A stretch of DNA of 64,000 nucleotides from Cordylochernes scorpioides (GCA_030710605.1 CP092886.1:47097794-47161793), one strand, 5' to 3'; counted from the first letter of the stretch, positions 32,001-42,934 are shown. Program-made: numbers and translations. The notes: generated by a model not told the origin, from the sequence alone.

Positions 32001-33484
32001 AACCATTGGTTCTAGTTGGTGCTGCTTAGTGGTGCTACCAACTCGAGGTTTTGTAACCATTGGTTCTAGTTGGTGCTGCTTAGTGGTACTACCAACTCGA
32101 GGTTTTGTATCCATTAGTTCTAGTTGGTGTGTTTAGTGGTGCTACCAACTCGAGGTTTTGTAACCATTGGTTCTAGTTGGTGCTGCTTAGTGGTGCTACC
32201 AACTCGAGGTTTTGTAACCATTGGTTCTAGTTGGTGTGTTTAGTGGTGCTACCAACTCGAGGTTTTGTAACCATTGGTTCTAGTTGGTGCTGCTTAGTGG
32301 TGCTACCAACTCGAGGTTTTGTAACCATTGGTTCTAGTTGGTGTGTTTAGTGGTGCTACTAACTCGAGGTTTTGCACCTATTGGTTCTAGTTGGTGTGTT
32401 TAGTGGTGCTACCAACTCGAGCTTTGGTAACCATTGGTTCTAGTTGGTGTGTTTAGTGGTGCTACTAACTCGAGGTTTTGTACCCATTAGTTCTACTTGT
32501 TGTGTTTAGTGGTGCAACTAACTCGAGGTTTTGCACCTATTGGTTCTAGTTGGTGTGTTTAGTGGTGCTACCAACTCGAGGTTTGGTAACCATTGGTTCT
32601 AGTTGGTGTGTTTAGTGGTGCTACTAACTCGAGATTTTGTACCCATTGGTTCTAGTTGGTGTGTTTAGTGGTGCTACTAACTCGAGGTTTTGCACCTATT
32701 GGTTCTAGTTGGTGTGTTTAGTGGTGCTACCAACTCGAGGTTTGGTAACCATTGGTTCTAGTTGGTGTGTTTAGTGCTGCTACTAACTCGAGATTTTGTA
32801 CCCATTGGTTCTAGTTGGTGTGTTTAGTGGTGCTACTAACTCGAGGTTTTGTACCCATTAGTTCTAGTTGGTGTGTTTAGTGGTGCTACTAACTCGAGGT
32901 TTGGTAACCATTGGTTCTAGTTGGTATGTTTAGTGGTGCTACTAACTCGAGGTTTTGTACCCATTAGTTCTAGTTGGTGTGTTTAGTGGTGCTACTAACT
33001 CGAGGTTTTGTAACCATTGGTTCTAGTTGGTGTGTTTAGTGGTGCTACTAACTCGAGGTTTTGTACCCATTGGTTCTAGTTGGTGTGTTTAGTGGTGCTA
33101 CTAACTCGAGGTTTTGTACCCATTGGTTCTAGTTGGTGTGTTTAGTGGTGCTACTAACTCGAGGTTTTGTACCCATTAGTTCTAGTTGGTGTGTTTAGTG
33201 GTGCTACTAACTCGAGGTTTTGTAACCATTGGTTCTAGTTGGTGTGTTTAGTGGTGCTACTAACTCGAGGTTTTATACCCATTGGTTCTAGCTGGTGCTG
33301 CTTAGTGGTGCTACTAACTCGAGATTTTGTACCCATTGGTTCAAGTTGGTGCTGCTTAGTGGTGCTACTCGAGGTTTTGTACCCATTGGTTCTAGTTGGT
33401 GCTGCTTAGTGGTGCTACCAACTCGAGGTTTTGTAACCATTGGTTCTAGTTAGTGTGTTTAGTGGTGCTACTAAATCGAGATAT
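29037..33484. repeat. Minisatellite A, 53/54-bp unit, about 83 copies
   Basis: The unit carries TTAGTGGTGCTACCAACTCG, AGGTTTTGTAACCATTGG and TTCTAGTTGG. The 53-bp form has GTGTT and the 54-bp form GCTGCT before AGTGG. Every unit contains CTCGAG and an AACCATTGGTT palindrome, and CCAACT...AGTTGG can form a stem. Variants (CTAAC for CCAAC; TACCC, CACCT, GGTAACC for GTAACC) recur in the same order. Rare variants (GAGCTTTGGTAAC, CTACTTGTTG, TTGGTATG) recur exactly 1541 bp apart (30881/32422, 30952/32493, 31381/32922), a 29-unit higher-order repeat. Apparent ORFs such as 29516-29743 exist only where units are 54 bp (18 codons) and are not genes. Confidence 0.97.
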
Positions 33485-33801
33485 TTATTTGATATGTTAA
33501 CTTTTATCGAAAATTTATATTCATGAAATAATACTTAAATACAGTATATAAAAACACACATGAAATATAAATAATAATAAATTAAAAATTAAATATTTAG
33601 CTGAAATATAATATTAATATATAAAAATTTCTATATGCTTTTTTTTTAAATAACAATGTCTTACTTGCTCTCACTGCAATGAGATATAAATGAGGGATCT
33701 TGGCTCCTTTCTAACATTTTTCTCATTGCAGCAAGAAATATAAAATTTATTATTTTTAAATTACCAGGCTTTCCAATATTTTTTCATTGCAGTAAGGGTA
33801 C

Positions 33802-33804
<3 letters not shown>
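33485..33804. other. AT-rich interval
   Basis: Two related blocks (TCATTGCAGCAAGAAATA and TCATTGCAGTAAGGG) suggest a small degraded repeat. Nothing else recognised. Confidence 0.4.
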
Positions 33805-33844
<40 letters not shown>

Positions 33845-33970
33845 AAACTGTATATATTAATCGTTCATATAAAACTATATAAGGTTAAATACAGAATAAA
33901 TTTACCGTAAATATAAATAAACAATATTATATAATGATAAATATATTAATAAATAAATATAAATATATAA
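33805..33970 (-). mobile_element. Short retroposon (119-bp family) with (GA)n tail
   Basis: A (GA)n run at about 33811-33842, then GATTGAAACTG, TATAAGGTTAAATACAGAAT and ATTATATAATGATAAATATA. This is the reverse complement of the family at 16860-16978, with an expanded CT tail at its 3' end. Confidence 0.75.
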
Positions 33971-34779
33971 AATAATTGATAAATATACATATATATAAAA
34001 TATTACAAGTCGTCATTGGTGGCGCTCACCGCGGGAAAGAAAGAGAGCGCACAGTACTTTATTTTCTAAAAGAAGTATGCACGCTTAAATAGTTTACATT
34101 TTTGAATACAGATGGCGCGCTTATATCAAGTAATCAATGTTTCAATCAATTTAATATCATAGAAACCATTCAAGCCAGCTAACATGTTTTAAAATAGATA
34201 CATCAAACATTTTGAGTTGTTTTTTTCCCGACCTTTGGGTGACTCACGGTGACCTTCCTTAGAGGAGCGGTTACAGAGAGTCGCTGACGTCGGAATATAG
34301 AAAATTCAAGAAAGATTGAGATGTTAATCTATATTCCTTTTTTTTAATATTCAACCACTTCAAATGATTTATACAACCAATATGTTTTATTTATTTATAT
34401 CTTTATTTTTATTATTTGAGAAATCACACAGCAACATTGTTTAATATTAATAAAATGAAATATTATCCCTTTGCACAGAATCAGAAGAAATTTCAAATAT
34501 TTTAAAACATTATAATATCGTTGTTATGAAATAAATCCATTATTACGCCGTTAAAATCAGCAGATTATTTCCGTGTAAGGTAAGCGTGAGTAACACCTTA
34601 AACGGAAGCTAACGACAAATGAAAAGCGTATACCTTATAGAAAGGGGGCGCTAGGAAACAGAAAAAAAAAAGAGCCAATGAACTCGTGTATAAAAGGGAT
34701 AAAATACCTACATATGAAAAAAATAAATTTAAAAAATAATAATAATAATAAAAGTCAGTTGTTAGTATTAAAATAAAAT
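33971..34779. other. Interval without a recognised gene
   Basis: Contains CAGATGGCGCGCTTATATC at about 34110, like the tails of the small inverted-repeat elements at 3050 and 6180, and GC-richer GACCTTTGGGTGACTCACGG near 34231. No coding evidence. Confidence 0.45.
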
Positions 34780-34890
34780 ATATCCTGACCACGAGCACAT
34801 GAGCTTTTTAGACGGAGAGCGCCATCTGGCGGAACATAAATTAGCTAAACATTGATTTAGCCCGTTCCCTGATATTTGGCCAACCCAAAT
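34780..34890 (+). repeat. R1 5' fragment
   Basis: ATCCTGACCACGAGCACATG, GCGCCATCTGGCGGAAC and TTTAGCCCGTTCCCTGATAT, then truncation. Confidence 0.85.
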
Positions 34891-35129
34891 CTACATATAA
34901 AATTTAAGCCGTATATATTATGGCCAGCAAACACGAAACCGAGAAAAATAATTCAAAGGCGTGATATTCAAGCAAAGCGTTTGTCTTAGTAGGCCTATTT
35001 ATTTGATTCTCGATCAAATTCTCATAAGAAAAGTCATTTAAAGTGAGAAACGGTGGTACATTAATAACCGTTGTAGTCGCCACAATTAGCTATGCAAGTG
35101 TGCAGTTGCGCATACATTGTGCTGCATAG

Positions 35130-36400
35130 GTTCCGTATGACATTTTGTGGGACGGAGTTCTACCCCTGTTGTGTTTGACTAGTCAAATCAGCAAAGGTTG
35201 GTGCTGGTTGTGGAGGGCGCTGGAGTTATCGCCAATAAGTCGAGCTCTATCATACAAACAATTGATCTTCCAATATGTTGTTCTAGAATTATACGTATTA
35301 TGTAAAATGTCACAGATTTTTTTAAAGAAACGATTAAGACAGTATCACCATAGGTGTCTGGGTTGTAACGAAGCCACGTAATAGGAATACGAGATGGAAT
35401 TTCGTTTCACGATATTTCAAAAGACCTGGCTGTGATTTATCCGCTGTGCAAGTTTGTTGGCATCAGTGGTCACGGGACGGCACTGTTTCAAGAAGACCGG
35501 GGTCTGGCCGCACACTAGCCAATACTGGAAGGGAAAGACCGCCGTATTAACCATGTTGCAGTGAGGCACCCTACTCTATCTGCAGCAGAGATTCTGTTGG
35601 CTCCAGAGTGACTCAACGACCTATGAAAAAGCCATGACTTGAAGGACAGCTTCGAACTAGGCGTCCATTCCACTAACTCCAAATCATCGGCATCTGCGAC
35701 TTCAGTTGTGTCAAGCTAGAGTCATTGGAGAGCGGAATGGAGAAATAGTGTTGCGCGTGTGTGTGTGTACTTGAAAATTGATATTTATTCCTTTTTTTAG
35801 AAAATAAATGTGAACGATCAGTAGCGATATACTATATGGAGCAATGTACAACAACTCGAACGGAACTTGAAAACATCCTAAATTTCTTAAAAGGAAAAAC
35901 AAAATATATAGAGAAATTCGTGACCACGCCGGTCAAGTACAATAATTAATAAACACAGAATATAACAATACAATTTTATGTCAGTTTTATGAATACATGT
36001 TAATAAGAAGAAGGCAAGGTGAGCGCCTGTAACCAAGCTTTTAGAGGCGTCGAAACATTGAACCTATTCCAGTGATTATGATCTGGGGAGAAATTATAAC
36101 AAAAGAGGTACTCTTGTCGCTATACTAAACACATTGGCAGCAAATATGTGCGTCAGGGCGGGGCTGTGCTTCCATTCTCTACCATCACTATCTCAAGGAC
36201 ATCTTACAACCTGATAACGGTCGTCCACACACCGTGGCTGACACCCAGCGTGCTTTACATAATGCTGACATGTTGCCTTGGCCAGCAAGATCACCGGATC
36301 TTTCTCCAATTGAGAACACGTGAGACATAATTAGACACCACAGCGTCATACACAGCTGATTTGACTCAAGTGCAACAGGCATGGGACTCCAGCACTTAAA
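35130..36400 (+). pseudogene. Tc1-like transposase fossil
   Basis: Plus-strand pieces in Tc1 order: SRRPGSGRTLANTGREDR with HPTLSAAEI (DNA-binding region, about 35490-35595), HWRAEWRNSV just before where the first catalytic Asp should be (about 35730), IMIWGEII (about 36075), DNGRPHTVADTQRALHNAD (second Asp, about 36220-36280) and WPARSPDLSPIENT (third motif, about 36285-36320). The segment from about 35755 to 36055 matches nothing in Tc1 and may be an insertion or replacement; the first catalytic motif is missing. Multiple stops. Ends not resolved. Confidence 0.85.
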
Positions 36401-36459
36401 ATCAAATACTATACCTTTACATTTCATGCATGCTTGCATGCTTCGAATTATATAAATAT

Positions 36460-36725
36460 TTATATATTGTTCCACTAGATGGCGCTCTGCCATCTAAAAT
36501 GCTCATGAGCGGTCAGGAAATGCTCTTATATATATATATATATATATATATAAACAATATAAAAAAATTAATAATAAGTGGGTCAGGTGTTGATATTAAA
36601 AATAAAGAAGGCATCTCCTGACCACAAGCACATGTGCTTTTTAGATAGCAGAGCGCCATCTAGTGGAGCAAAAATAAACTAACGTTTATCGAACTTGCCC
36701 CGTGATATCTTACGTAACATATCTT
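36460..36725. repeat. Two R1 fragments in opposite orientations
   Basis: 36465-36530 has TTGTTCCACTAGATGGCGCT and GCGGTCAGGAAATGC (inverse). 36580-36700 has GGTCAGGTGTTGATATTAAA, GGCATCTCCTGACCACAAGC and AGCAGAGCGCCATCTAGTGG (forward). A (TA)n run separates them. Confidence 0.85.
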
Positions 36726-37169
36726 TCAAAATGCCACATTGGAATTTATGATCAAATGTTCTATATTTATTGCCTTTCTTTTTAATTGCAAAGTATCGGC
36801 GATTAAATATGCAAATTGTTTTTAAAACGCAATATACGTACATAATTGGTGAGGTTAAATTAATCAATATTTCCTTTGTTAAATTAATCAAATTTCAATA
36901 TATTTAAAACAAAATACAAAATATTTAAAAATGGTACCATCAATTGTAAACATAATGAATAAAATAAATTGGATAGAATATATTCAGAACCCATTTTCTT
37001 AAGAGAGATAAAAAAAAGCATGTCCAAAATAATTCCAAGAAATAAGAAAGGAAAACCCCAATGTTATTTGAGTAAAGAACTACAATTCTCCTGGCCAATA
37101 AATGGAGGAGGAGGAGATCAGTGGAGAGAAATGTTGGGCGAGAGAGCTAATCTCAATTAATAAAGCGTG
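36726..37169. other. AT-rich interval
   Basis: No gene or recurrent repeat seen. Confidence 0.5.
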
Positions 37170-37545
37170 TGCGCGGTAAACCCGCCAATAAAATATTAAG
37201 CACGGGGAGGGAGGGAATGAATCATCTGTAATGGGTGGCACCTGATCAACTTCCACCGAATCACAAGGGCGGCATAATAAATCTTCAAGGAAGACCGATA
37301 TCCATATCTCCAGCGGGCGGAAGGAAGCGTTCGGCCCACTTAGCACACAATAAAATGGGCGACAGCGAGGAAAACATTTATCCCGGGCGAAGGTGGGTTT
37401 TTTCCCAGACATCGGTTGTGGTGATCGCGCCATAATTACCCGCCACCGCGGGATTTGGCGCCACATGGCGGCTCTCACATAATCCCTTTACATCTCATTG
37501 CCCCGGCCTCCATTCATCACCCGGGTAGAAGCCAACTGCTCACAT
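37170..37545. other. GC-rich island, strong regulatory candidate
   Basis: About 370 bp, clearly GC-richer than both flanks and unique. It carries CCCGCCAATAAAATATTAA, GCACACAATAAAATGGGCGA, GGCGGCATAATAAATC, CCGGGCGAAGGTGGG, GATCGCGCCATAATTACCCG and GGCGCCACATGGCGGC. CAATAAA and ATAATTA are Hox-like sites. Open frames on both strands (for example 37080-37478 minus) have no recognisable domain. Confidence 0.4.
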
Positions 37546-37944
37546 GTGCAAGTTTTTACATGAAATGAGAGATTTTATTATACACAACAATATTTAGAGT
37601 AGTCTTCAAAAAATCGAAAATACAGAAATTCTATTTAATTGTTTATATAAGAATGTATTATTATTTTTATATATAATTCTTTTATTTTTTATTTCTTAAA
37701 TATAAAAATTAAAATAATTTATTTTTTTTTGTATGAAAAATAACGAGGCGTATTTGGGACTTGATCGAAAATGTTTATTTTAGAACAAATAAAAGCAATA
37801 TTGGATGAACGTATTTTCCCAACAATTGTGCTGCCACATTGGACTGTTGGTGTTTTACAGGGACCAGGATTGTATGTAATTGTATGTAGCCTCGAGGGAT
37901 TCCTGTTTTTTTCAGTTAATACTTTTTTAAAGATCATTTGTTGG
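37546..37944. other. AT-rich interval
   Basis: T-rich sequence, no recognised feature. Confidence 0.5.
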
Positions 37945-38080
37945 TTGGAAGTTGGTTTAGTTGATTTTTGTTCCACTAGATGGCGCTCTACCATCTAAAA
38001 GCTAATGTTCTCGTGGTCATGATATGCCTTTTATTTTAATACCAACACCTGACCTTTTTTATTTTTTAAAATTATTTTTT
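37945..38080 (-). repeat. R1 fragment
   Basis: TTAGTTGATTTTTGTTCCAC, TAGATGGCGCTCTACCATCT, GGTCATGATATGCC, ATACCAACACCTGACCTTTT. Confidence 0.85.
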
Positions 38081-38189
38081 CATATTTTTCTTAGTTATGC
38101 GTGTTTTAAATAAATTATAAAACAGTAGGTTAACGTTTTACAATCATCGTGACAACGATGGATAGTTAAACCTGTTCACTAATCCTCTA

Positions 38190-38488
38190 TGTTGATAGAC
38201 GAGTGAAATAAACCGTCTATTTTCGACAGCCATGAATCGGTATCGAATCCTGGATTAGACAGTTTTTTTCTGTAGAAATAATTGCTTGACCAACAACACA
38301 CACATTCAGCAGACCACGCACTGATTCTTGCCAAAGTCCAATCACACCAGTGAGTGCAAATAACTAAACCGGTCTATAGCACATTTGATAGTTGCAAAAG
38401 TCGTACTGCTTTCTACATGTGCAGACATGTGGTGCACTTGTAGTGAAATCAGCCGCTAACTACTAATGATAAATATCATGGCTTGTAT
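38190..38488 (+). mobile_element. tRNA-related SINE, copy 3
   Basis: A degenerate head with GTATCGAATCCTGG (B-box inverse), then GATTCTTGCCAAAGTCCAAT, GTCTATAGCACATTTG, AAAAGTCGTACTGCTTTC and ACATGTGCAGACATGTGGTG. It abuts the LTR element at 38489. Confidence 0.8.
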
Positions 38489-38748
38489 TGTTAAATTATA
38501 TTGACAAACATTTTCAGTTTTTTTTATCAGGTTTTAGAGGGAAGAATGTTGTCATCGTTTGTTGGTGAACCAATCTCTCACGCCTTCTCATTGGACGAAT
38601 GTGGCCATGTCTGTATATAAGAGGAGAGCGTGGATAATTTGTGTGGAACCACTTAAAGTGGTTTTTCTACTGGCAGTTTTCCCTGTCTGGCTGTTCTCTT
38701 CGCATCCCTGTGTCCCCAGTCCGATCCCTCCCAACGCTACAATAAAGT
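38489..38748 (+). mobile_element. 5' LTR of the deleted Ty3-type element
   Basis: 260 bp starting TGTTAAATTATATTGACAAA and ending ACGCTACAATAAAGT. It contains GTCTGTATATAAGAGGAGAG (TATA box) and a terminal AATAAA. Near-identical to 40805-41066. It is joined directly to gag coding sequence without a recognisable primer-binding site, so the leader is deleted. Confidence 0.85.
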
Positions 38749-38752
38749 CAAC

Positions 38753-39340
38753 TTGTCAGTGTTTAATGGGGTTGGTCTCGAGTCTTTCATTCGGGAAGTC
38801 GAGCTTAAAGCTCGAGTAGGCAAATGGGATCCTGAGGTCAATGCACTGCTTATGTTCGAGGCTCTATCCCCTGAAGTTAGGTTGAGTTTAGAGGAGATGG
38901 GTATCCGTAACGATAGCAGTTTCGAAAGTATTGTTAATAAACTGAACATACTGTACCCTAAAAAAGCGCGTGGTATTAGGGAATGCCTTAAATTAATAGA
39001 AGGTCTTAAGCAGAGAGTTGGGGAAAGTCCTATGGTTTTTAAAGAAAGATTCTTGGCCATTAGAGATAAAGTAGAGTACAGATTTGACGATAGTTTAGTT
39101 TTCGAAATTTTCCTCGAAAATGTACTCGAAAAGTATAGAGAGGCTATTGTTCGCAGTCAGGCTAAATCAATAGACAAAGCAGTCAGTGTCATGGCCACGG
39201 AGGATAGTGTAGAACACCGCTGCAGCTTTATGAAAGGGGTATGTTCAGTAGAAGGGGTTGAAGAAATAAATAGCATTAAGGGTGAGATGAAGATGCTTGG
39301 TGCCAGTGTAAACAGGATGAAGCACGAAAATGAGCAGTGA
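38753..39340 (+). CDS. Gag-like protein, N-terminally truncated
   Basis: 195 codons ending in TGA. It resembles the capsid region of Ty3-type Gag: LESFIREVELKARVGKWDPE, then FEALSPEVRLSLEEM, YPKKARGIRECLKLIEGLKQ and FKERFLAIRDKV. The start follows the LTR by only a few codons, so the matrix end and leader are missing. The frame continues after the TGA: IKDIRGAIEKLTKLLGEIK leads straight into the next ORF in the same frame. A single TGA therefore separates gag from protease; this could be a mutation or a readthrough signal. Likely product: virus-like particle shell protein. Confidence 0.65.
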   Translation: MSVFNGVGLESFIREVELKARVGKWDPEVNALLMFEALSPEVRLSLEEMGIRNDSSFESIVNKLNILYPKKARGIRECLKLIEGLKQRVGESPMVFKERFLAIRDKVEYRFDDSLVFEIFLENVLEKYREAIVRSQAKSIDKAVSVMATEDSVEHRCSFMKGVCSVEGVEEINSIKGEMKMLGASVNRMKHENEQ

Positions 39341-39379
39341 ATTAAAGACATTAGGGGTGCGATAGAAAAACTGACTAAA

Positions 39380-40363
39380 TTGTTGGGCGAAATCAAGCTG
39401 AGTCCACCTGAGTGTAGGTTAGGACATATAGCTAGTGATTGCTCAAGACAGTCTTCTATGTTTGCCAACCGCAACACTCTTGACAATGTTGAGATAGTGA
39501 ACATACGTTCATTTGGCGGAGATCAGTTTGGAAATCTGCCAATAGTTAAGGTGAATATTAACGGCAATATGTGGCGTCTGTTATATGATACAGGAAGCCA
39601 AGTCAGTATTATTGATTCTGAAAAGTGCAAGGTCTTGAAGGAGAATTGGGACGATGCGCTTAAAACTTTACGTATAGTGTCAGTGACAGGCCACGAGCAG
39701 ACACTTACACGTGTTAACACCTGTAGAGTTGGTAACGAAAACGGCAGCGAGCTGGGAGAGATACGGTTCTGGTTAATGTCACTCGGAGATAAAGGCTACG
39801 ACGGGATTCTGGGAATCAATGATATAAGGAGATTCAATATCCAGTTGCCTCCAAAACGGGAACGTGGCAACATGATTTCCTTGAAACCAGAAGACCGGGA
39901 TTATGTAGACCTTAGCTGCGTTGCCAGTGCACATATACCAATGGTTTCAAGCTCCTTAGAGAGATCAGTGAAGCGCATTGAAAGCGAGGTTGTAAAGTTG
40001 CCACCTACTGGGTTTAACATAAACTGTGAGTGTAGCGCTGGGTCTGTTAATAGTTTTAGAAAGCCTACTTGGGCTGAGAGGTTGAGGGTGATGCGGAAAG
40101 CAAAGGAAACTGGCAGACTGTTTATGTCTGGTAATTCTGTTGAAAAGCTTATGAATCCTAGGCCACCTTACACCAGAAGTTTCGACAAAGGAGACCTGGT
40201 ATTGCTAACGGTTCCTAAGAATGAAGGTTACTCCAACTTCTATGTGCCTTTCCGTGTGGAAGCTAGGGTTTCCGATGTTAACTTCAGAATAAGAGGGGTC
40301 ACCATGAACGATGTGAAAGTTGTACATGTCGATAGGATGAAAGCGTTTAGAAACAGACGTTAA
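39380..40363 (+). CDS. Protease fused to integrase C-terminal tail (internal deletion)
   Basis: An open 327-codon frame, same frame as gag. Residues 10-22 hold half a zinc knuckle (ECRLGHIASDC; the first Cys pair is missing). DTGSQVSI at residues 70-77 is the retropepsin active site, and YDGILGINDIRRF near 145-155 is the flap-side ILG motif. From about residue 230 the protein resembles the extreme C-terminus of a Ty3-type polyprotein: basic RPTWAERLRVMRKAKE, FDKGDLVLLTVPKNEGYS, RVEARVSDVNFRIRG and VKVVHVDRMKAF. Reverse transcriptase, RNase H and the integrase core are missing, yet the join keeps the frame open. It cannot reverse transcribe itself. Confidence 0.75.
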   Translation: MLGEIKLSPPECRLGHIASDCSRQSSMFANRNTLDNVEIVNIRSFGGDQFGNLPIVKVNINGNMWRLLYDTGSQVSIIDSEKCKVLKENWDDALKTLRIVSVTGHEQTLTRVNTCRVGNENGSELGEIRFWLMSLGDKGYDGILGINDIRRFNIQLPPKRERGNMISLKPEDRDYVDLSCVASAHIPMVSSSLERSVKRIESEVVKLPPTGFNINCECSAGSVNSFRKPTWAERLRVMRKAKETGRLFMSGNSVEKLMNPRPPYTRSFDKGDLVLLTVPKNEGYSNFYVPFRVEARVSDVNFRIRGVTMNDVKVVHVDRMKAFRNRR

Positions 40364-40804
40364 GAAGAACTTATAGCTCTTGGACTTGAGGGAACTGAAT
40401 GGAATTGGATCTTTCGGTTTCTCATCAAGTGAGCGTCTGTCAGTACCCTAAGTCTTTACCTAACTTACCCAGCCGATCCCAGAAGAGAGCTTTTTTGGTC
40501 CCCCATTAAACTCTGTCTATTAAAGCATATTATATATGTGTGTGCTTGGTAATCACTCATGGTAACTCACGTAGTTTGCGCAGATCTTTGGTTATTTTCT
40601 TTTTGGGAGGAACAAGATGGAAGGCACCTGTATGGAACGACCTGGATGCCTACTTCTCCTCTCTTTAGTTTTTTTTTTGTATCTTTATAACATGGCTTCC
40701 GTGAGCTTTTTCCCACCCGACAGCGGGAGGTTTTCCTTACGGGACAATGAGAATGTTTGGGAGATTGTTCAGTTCCTTTTTTTTTTCTTTGGAAAGATAC
40801 CTTT

Positions 40805-41066
40805 TGTCAAATTATATTGACAAAAATTTTCAGTTTTTTTTTTATCAAGTTTTAGGGGGAAGAATGTTGTCTTCGTTTGTTGGTGAACCAATCTCTCACG
40901 CCTTTTCATTGGACGAATGTGGCCATGTCTGTATATAAGAGGAAAGCGTGGATAATTTGTGTGGAACCACTTAAAGTGGTTTTTCTACTGGCAGTTTTCC
41001 CTGTCTGGCTGTTCTCTTCGCATCCCTGTGTCCCCAGTCCGATCCCTCCCAACGCTACAATAAAGT
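40805..41066 (+). mobile_element. 3' LTR of the deleted Ty3-type element
   Basis: 262 bp starting TGTCAAATTATATTGACAAA and ending CAATAAAGT. It differs from the 5' copy by only a few bases and T-run lengths, implying a fairly recent insertion. I found no clear target duplication. Confidence 0.85.
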
Positions 41067-42070
41067 AAAGTACTTTTTTATTTTATTTAACAAATCGTAA
41101 ATTGTTTTTATCTCCCTTTTGTTGTTAGTGTTGTACTCTTGAGTGTACGCTTTTCTGTGTATTAAGGTACATTTATTTTAGGCCCTAGCTTATTCCATTT
41201 TTGTGTTTCAACCCGAAAAAGTTAGTAACTTTTGTCAGTATCACGTATACTATAGGGTTAATAATAATAATAATAATAACTAACCTTCTCTCTGGTTTAA
41301 TCTGTTGGTTTTTCGGACCATGGAATGGTACATTGAAGCAGCAGTCCATCGATGGGACACTCTGGGGAATCCCCATTAAACCTCCCAGATTTGGCTATCT
41401 CCAGGAAGTGGCTTAGACTTATCGTGATGAGATATTTATAACCTGCCAACATTCTGATTTCACTCGCTCGCCTGTGACAATATTTACCCAGCTTAAGATT
41501 TCGTGCTCTAACATTGTTTACCCGAGGGCTATGCTGAGGTCACACACTTTCTCAAACTCTTTTATTCTTCAAATTGCTTTTATAACTTTCTTATATTATG
41601 ATATAGAGATTGCGCATAAACCCAATTTATCAATATAACTTTCAAAATGATCATTCGTATCTATTTAAAGTGTATTTATATAACCTACTTATATAAATTG
41701 GCTCTCTGTATGTCATTAATATATGTCCTAAATAGGTTTAATTTTCAAATATCTTATTCTTGATGATTAGCCAAAATAATATCGCCTTTCAATTTTACAC
41801 ACATGAAGCATTCGTATAAAATAATTGTAGTTCATGAATTATTCACAAATATTATTGTATTGCTTCACCAGCACGGTGACTCGCGTCACAAACGTCTTAC
41901 ATGCTTTGCAACAACCCATCGATGTAAATTTTACTTATAAAAAAATGGAAATGTTTTTGCGAAATTGTAAAAAATGTTTTCAAATATTTCTACAGGGCAC
42001 ATTCTACAATCATCGAACTTCTGATGAAGTATAAATGAAGCTATATATTTACTTCATTTTGTTATATTTT
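41067..42070. other. AT-rich interval
   Basis: An (ATA)n run at about 41263-41278. No gene found; the last 90 bp contain a diverged unit of the next tandem array. Confidence 0.5.
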
Positions 42071-42485
42071 AGGTATTCAAATATTTCTACAGAGAATATT
42101 ATAAAGTGAAAATAGCGCTATATTAATATGTTCATATAATTTTGTTATATTTTAGGTATTCAAATATTTCTACAGAGAATAATATAAAGTGCAAATAGCG
42201 CTATATTAGTATGTTCATATAATTTTGTTATATTTTAGGTATTCAAATATTTCTACAGAGAATATTATAAAGTGAAAATAGCGCTATATTAGTATGTTCA
42301 TATAATTTTGTTATATTTTAGGTATTCAAATATATCTACAGAGAATATTATAAAGTGAAAATAGCGCTATATTAGTATGTTCATATAATTTTGTTATATT
42401 TTAGGTATTCAAATATTTCTACAGAGAATATTATCAACTGAAAATAGCGCTATATTAGTATGTTCATATAATTTTGTTATATTTT
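42071..42485. repeat. 83-bp tandem repeat, 5 copies
   Basis: AGGTATTCAAATATTTCTAC starts at 42071, 42154, 42237, 42320 and 42403, each 83 bp apart. Units continue with AGAGAATATTATAAAGTGAA, AATAGCGCTATATTAGTATG and TTCATATAATTTTG. Units are nearly identical. Confidence 0.97.
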
Positions 42486-42609
42486 AGGTTAGAAATAAAT
42501 GTGGAGCACTGTTTCTACAATGTATCCACTAAATTCTATTTTATATGACACTTATAAGTTATTAATATAAAATATAATTTCTTACGGTGTGAGGAATCGC
42601 TAAATACAA

Positions 42610-42750
42610 ATTAAATATTTTGTCCCAAAGGCTTCTTGAGAAATCAAGAAATGGGGATTTAAGGCCACAAACTTGCGTAAATACGCTTAACATGTGAAAA
42701 AATAAAGAAAATAATAAAAATAAAAAGGTCAGGTGTTGATATATCAAAAA
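42610..42750 (+). repeat. R1 3' fragment
   Basis: CAAAGGCTTCTTGAGAAATC, AAGAAATGGGG, CTTGCGTAAATACGCTTAAC, ATGTGAAAAAATAAAG, AAAAGGTCAGGTGTTGATAT. Confidence 0.85.
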
Positions 42751-42814
42751 CAAAGTATTTTATATTATATATACAAGTTTTTTTAGGTTTTTGTATTTCT
42801 AATTATAAATATTT

Positions 42815-42930
42815 TTTTCTAGAACAAACTCTCAGTGAAAGTCGACCGCCAAATAGCGCGGCTTTACACTATATAAATTCATTGTTGTTGTTTTCTTTTG
42901 GCCGGCATAAAACCTTTTGTAAATATGGAA
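42815..42930 (+). repeat. LTR-like repeat (TATATAAA family), copy 1
   Basis: AGAACAAACTCTCAGTGAAA, CGACCGCCAAATAGCGCGGC, CTATATAAATTCATTGTTGT, TTGGCCGGCATAAAACC and TTTTGTAAATATGG. It is shared with 49690-49830 and 62815-62945. The TATA box and position-conserved blocks suggest solo LTRs. Confidence 0.6.
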
Positions 42931-42934
42931 TACT

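Noticed and set aside
29037-33484. CRISPR array
   Set aside because: Repeats are contiguous with no unique spacers, and the context is eukaryotic.
37080-37478. 132-codon minus ORF in the GC-rich island
   Set aside because: Its openness fits GC-rich sequence with few stop codons; no recognisable domain, and the opposite strand is also open.
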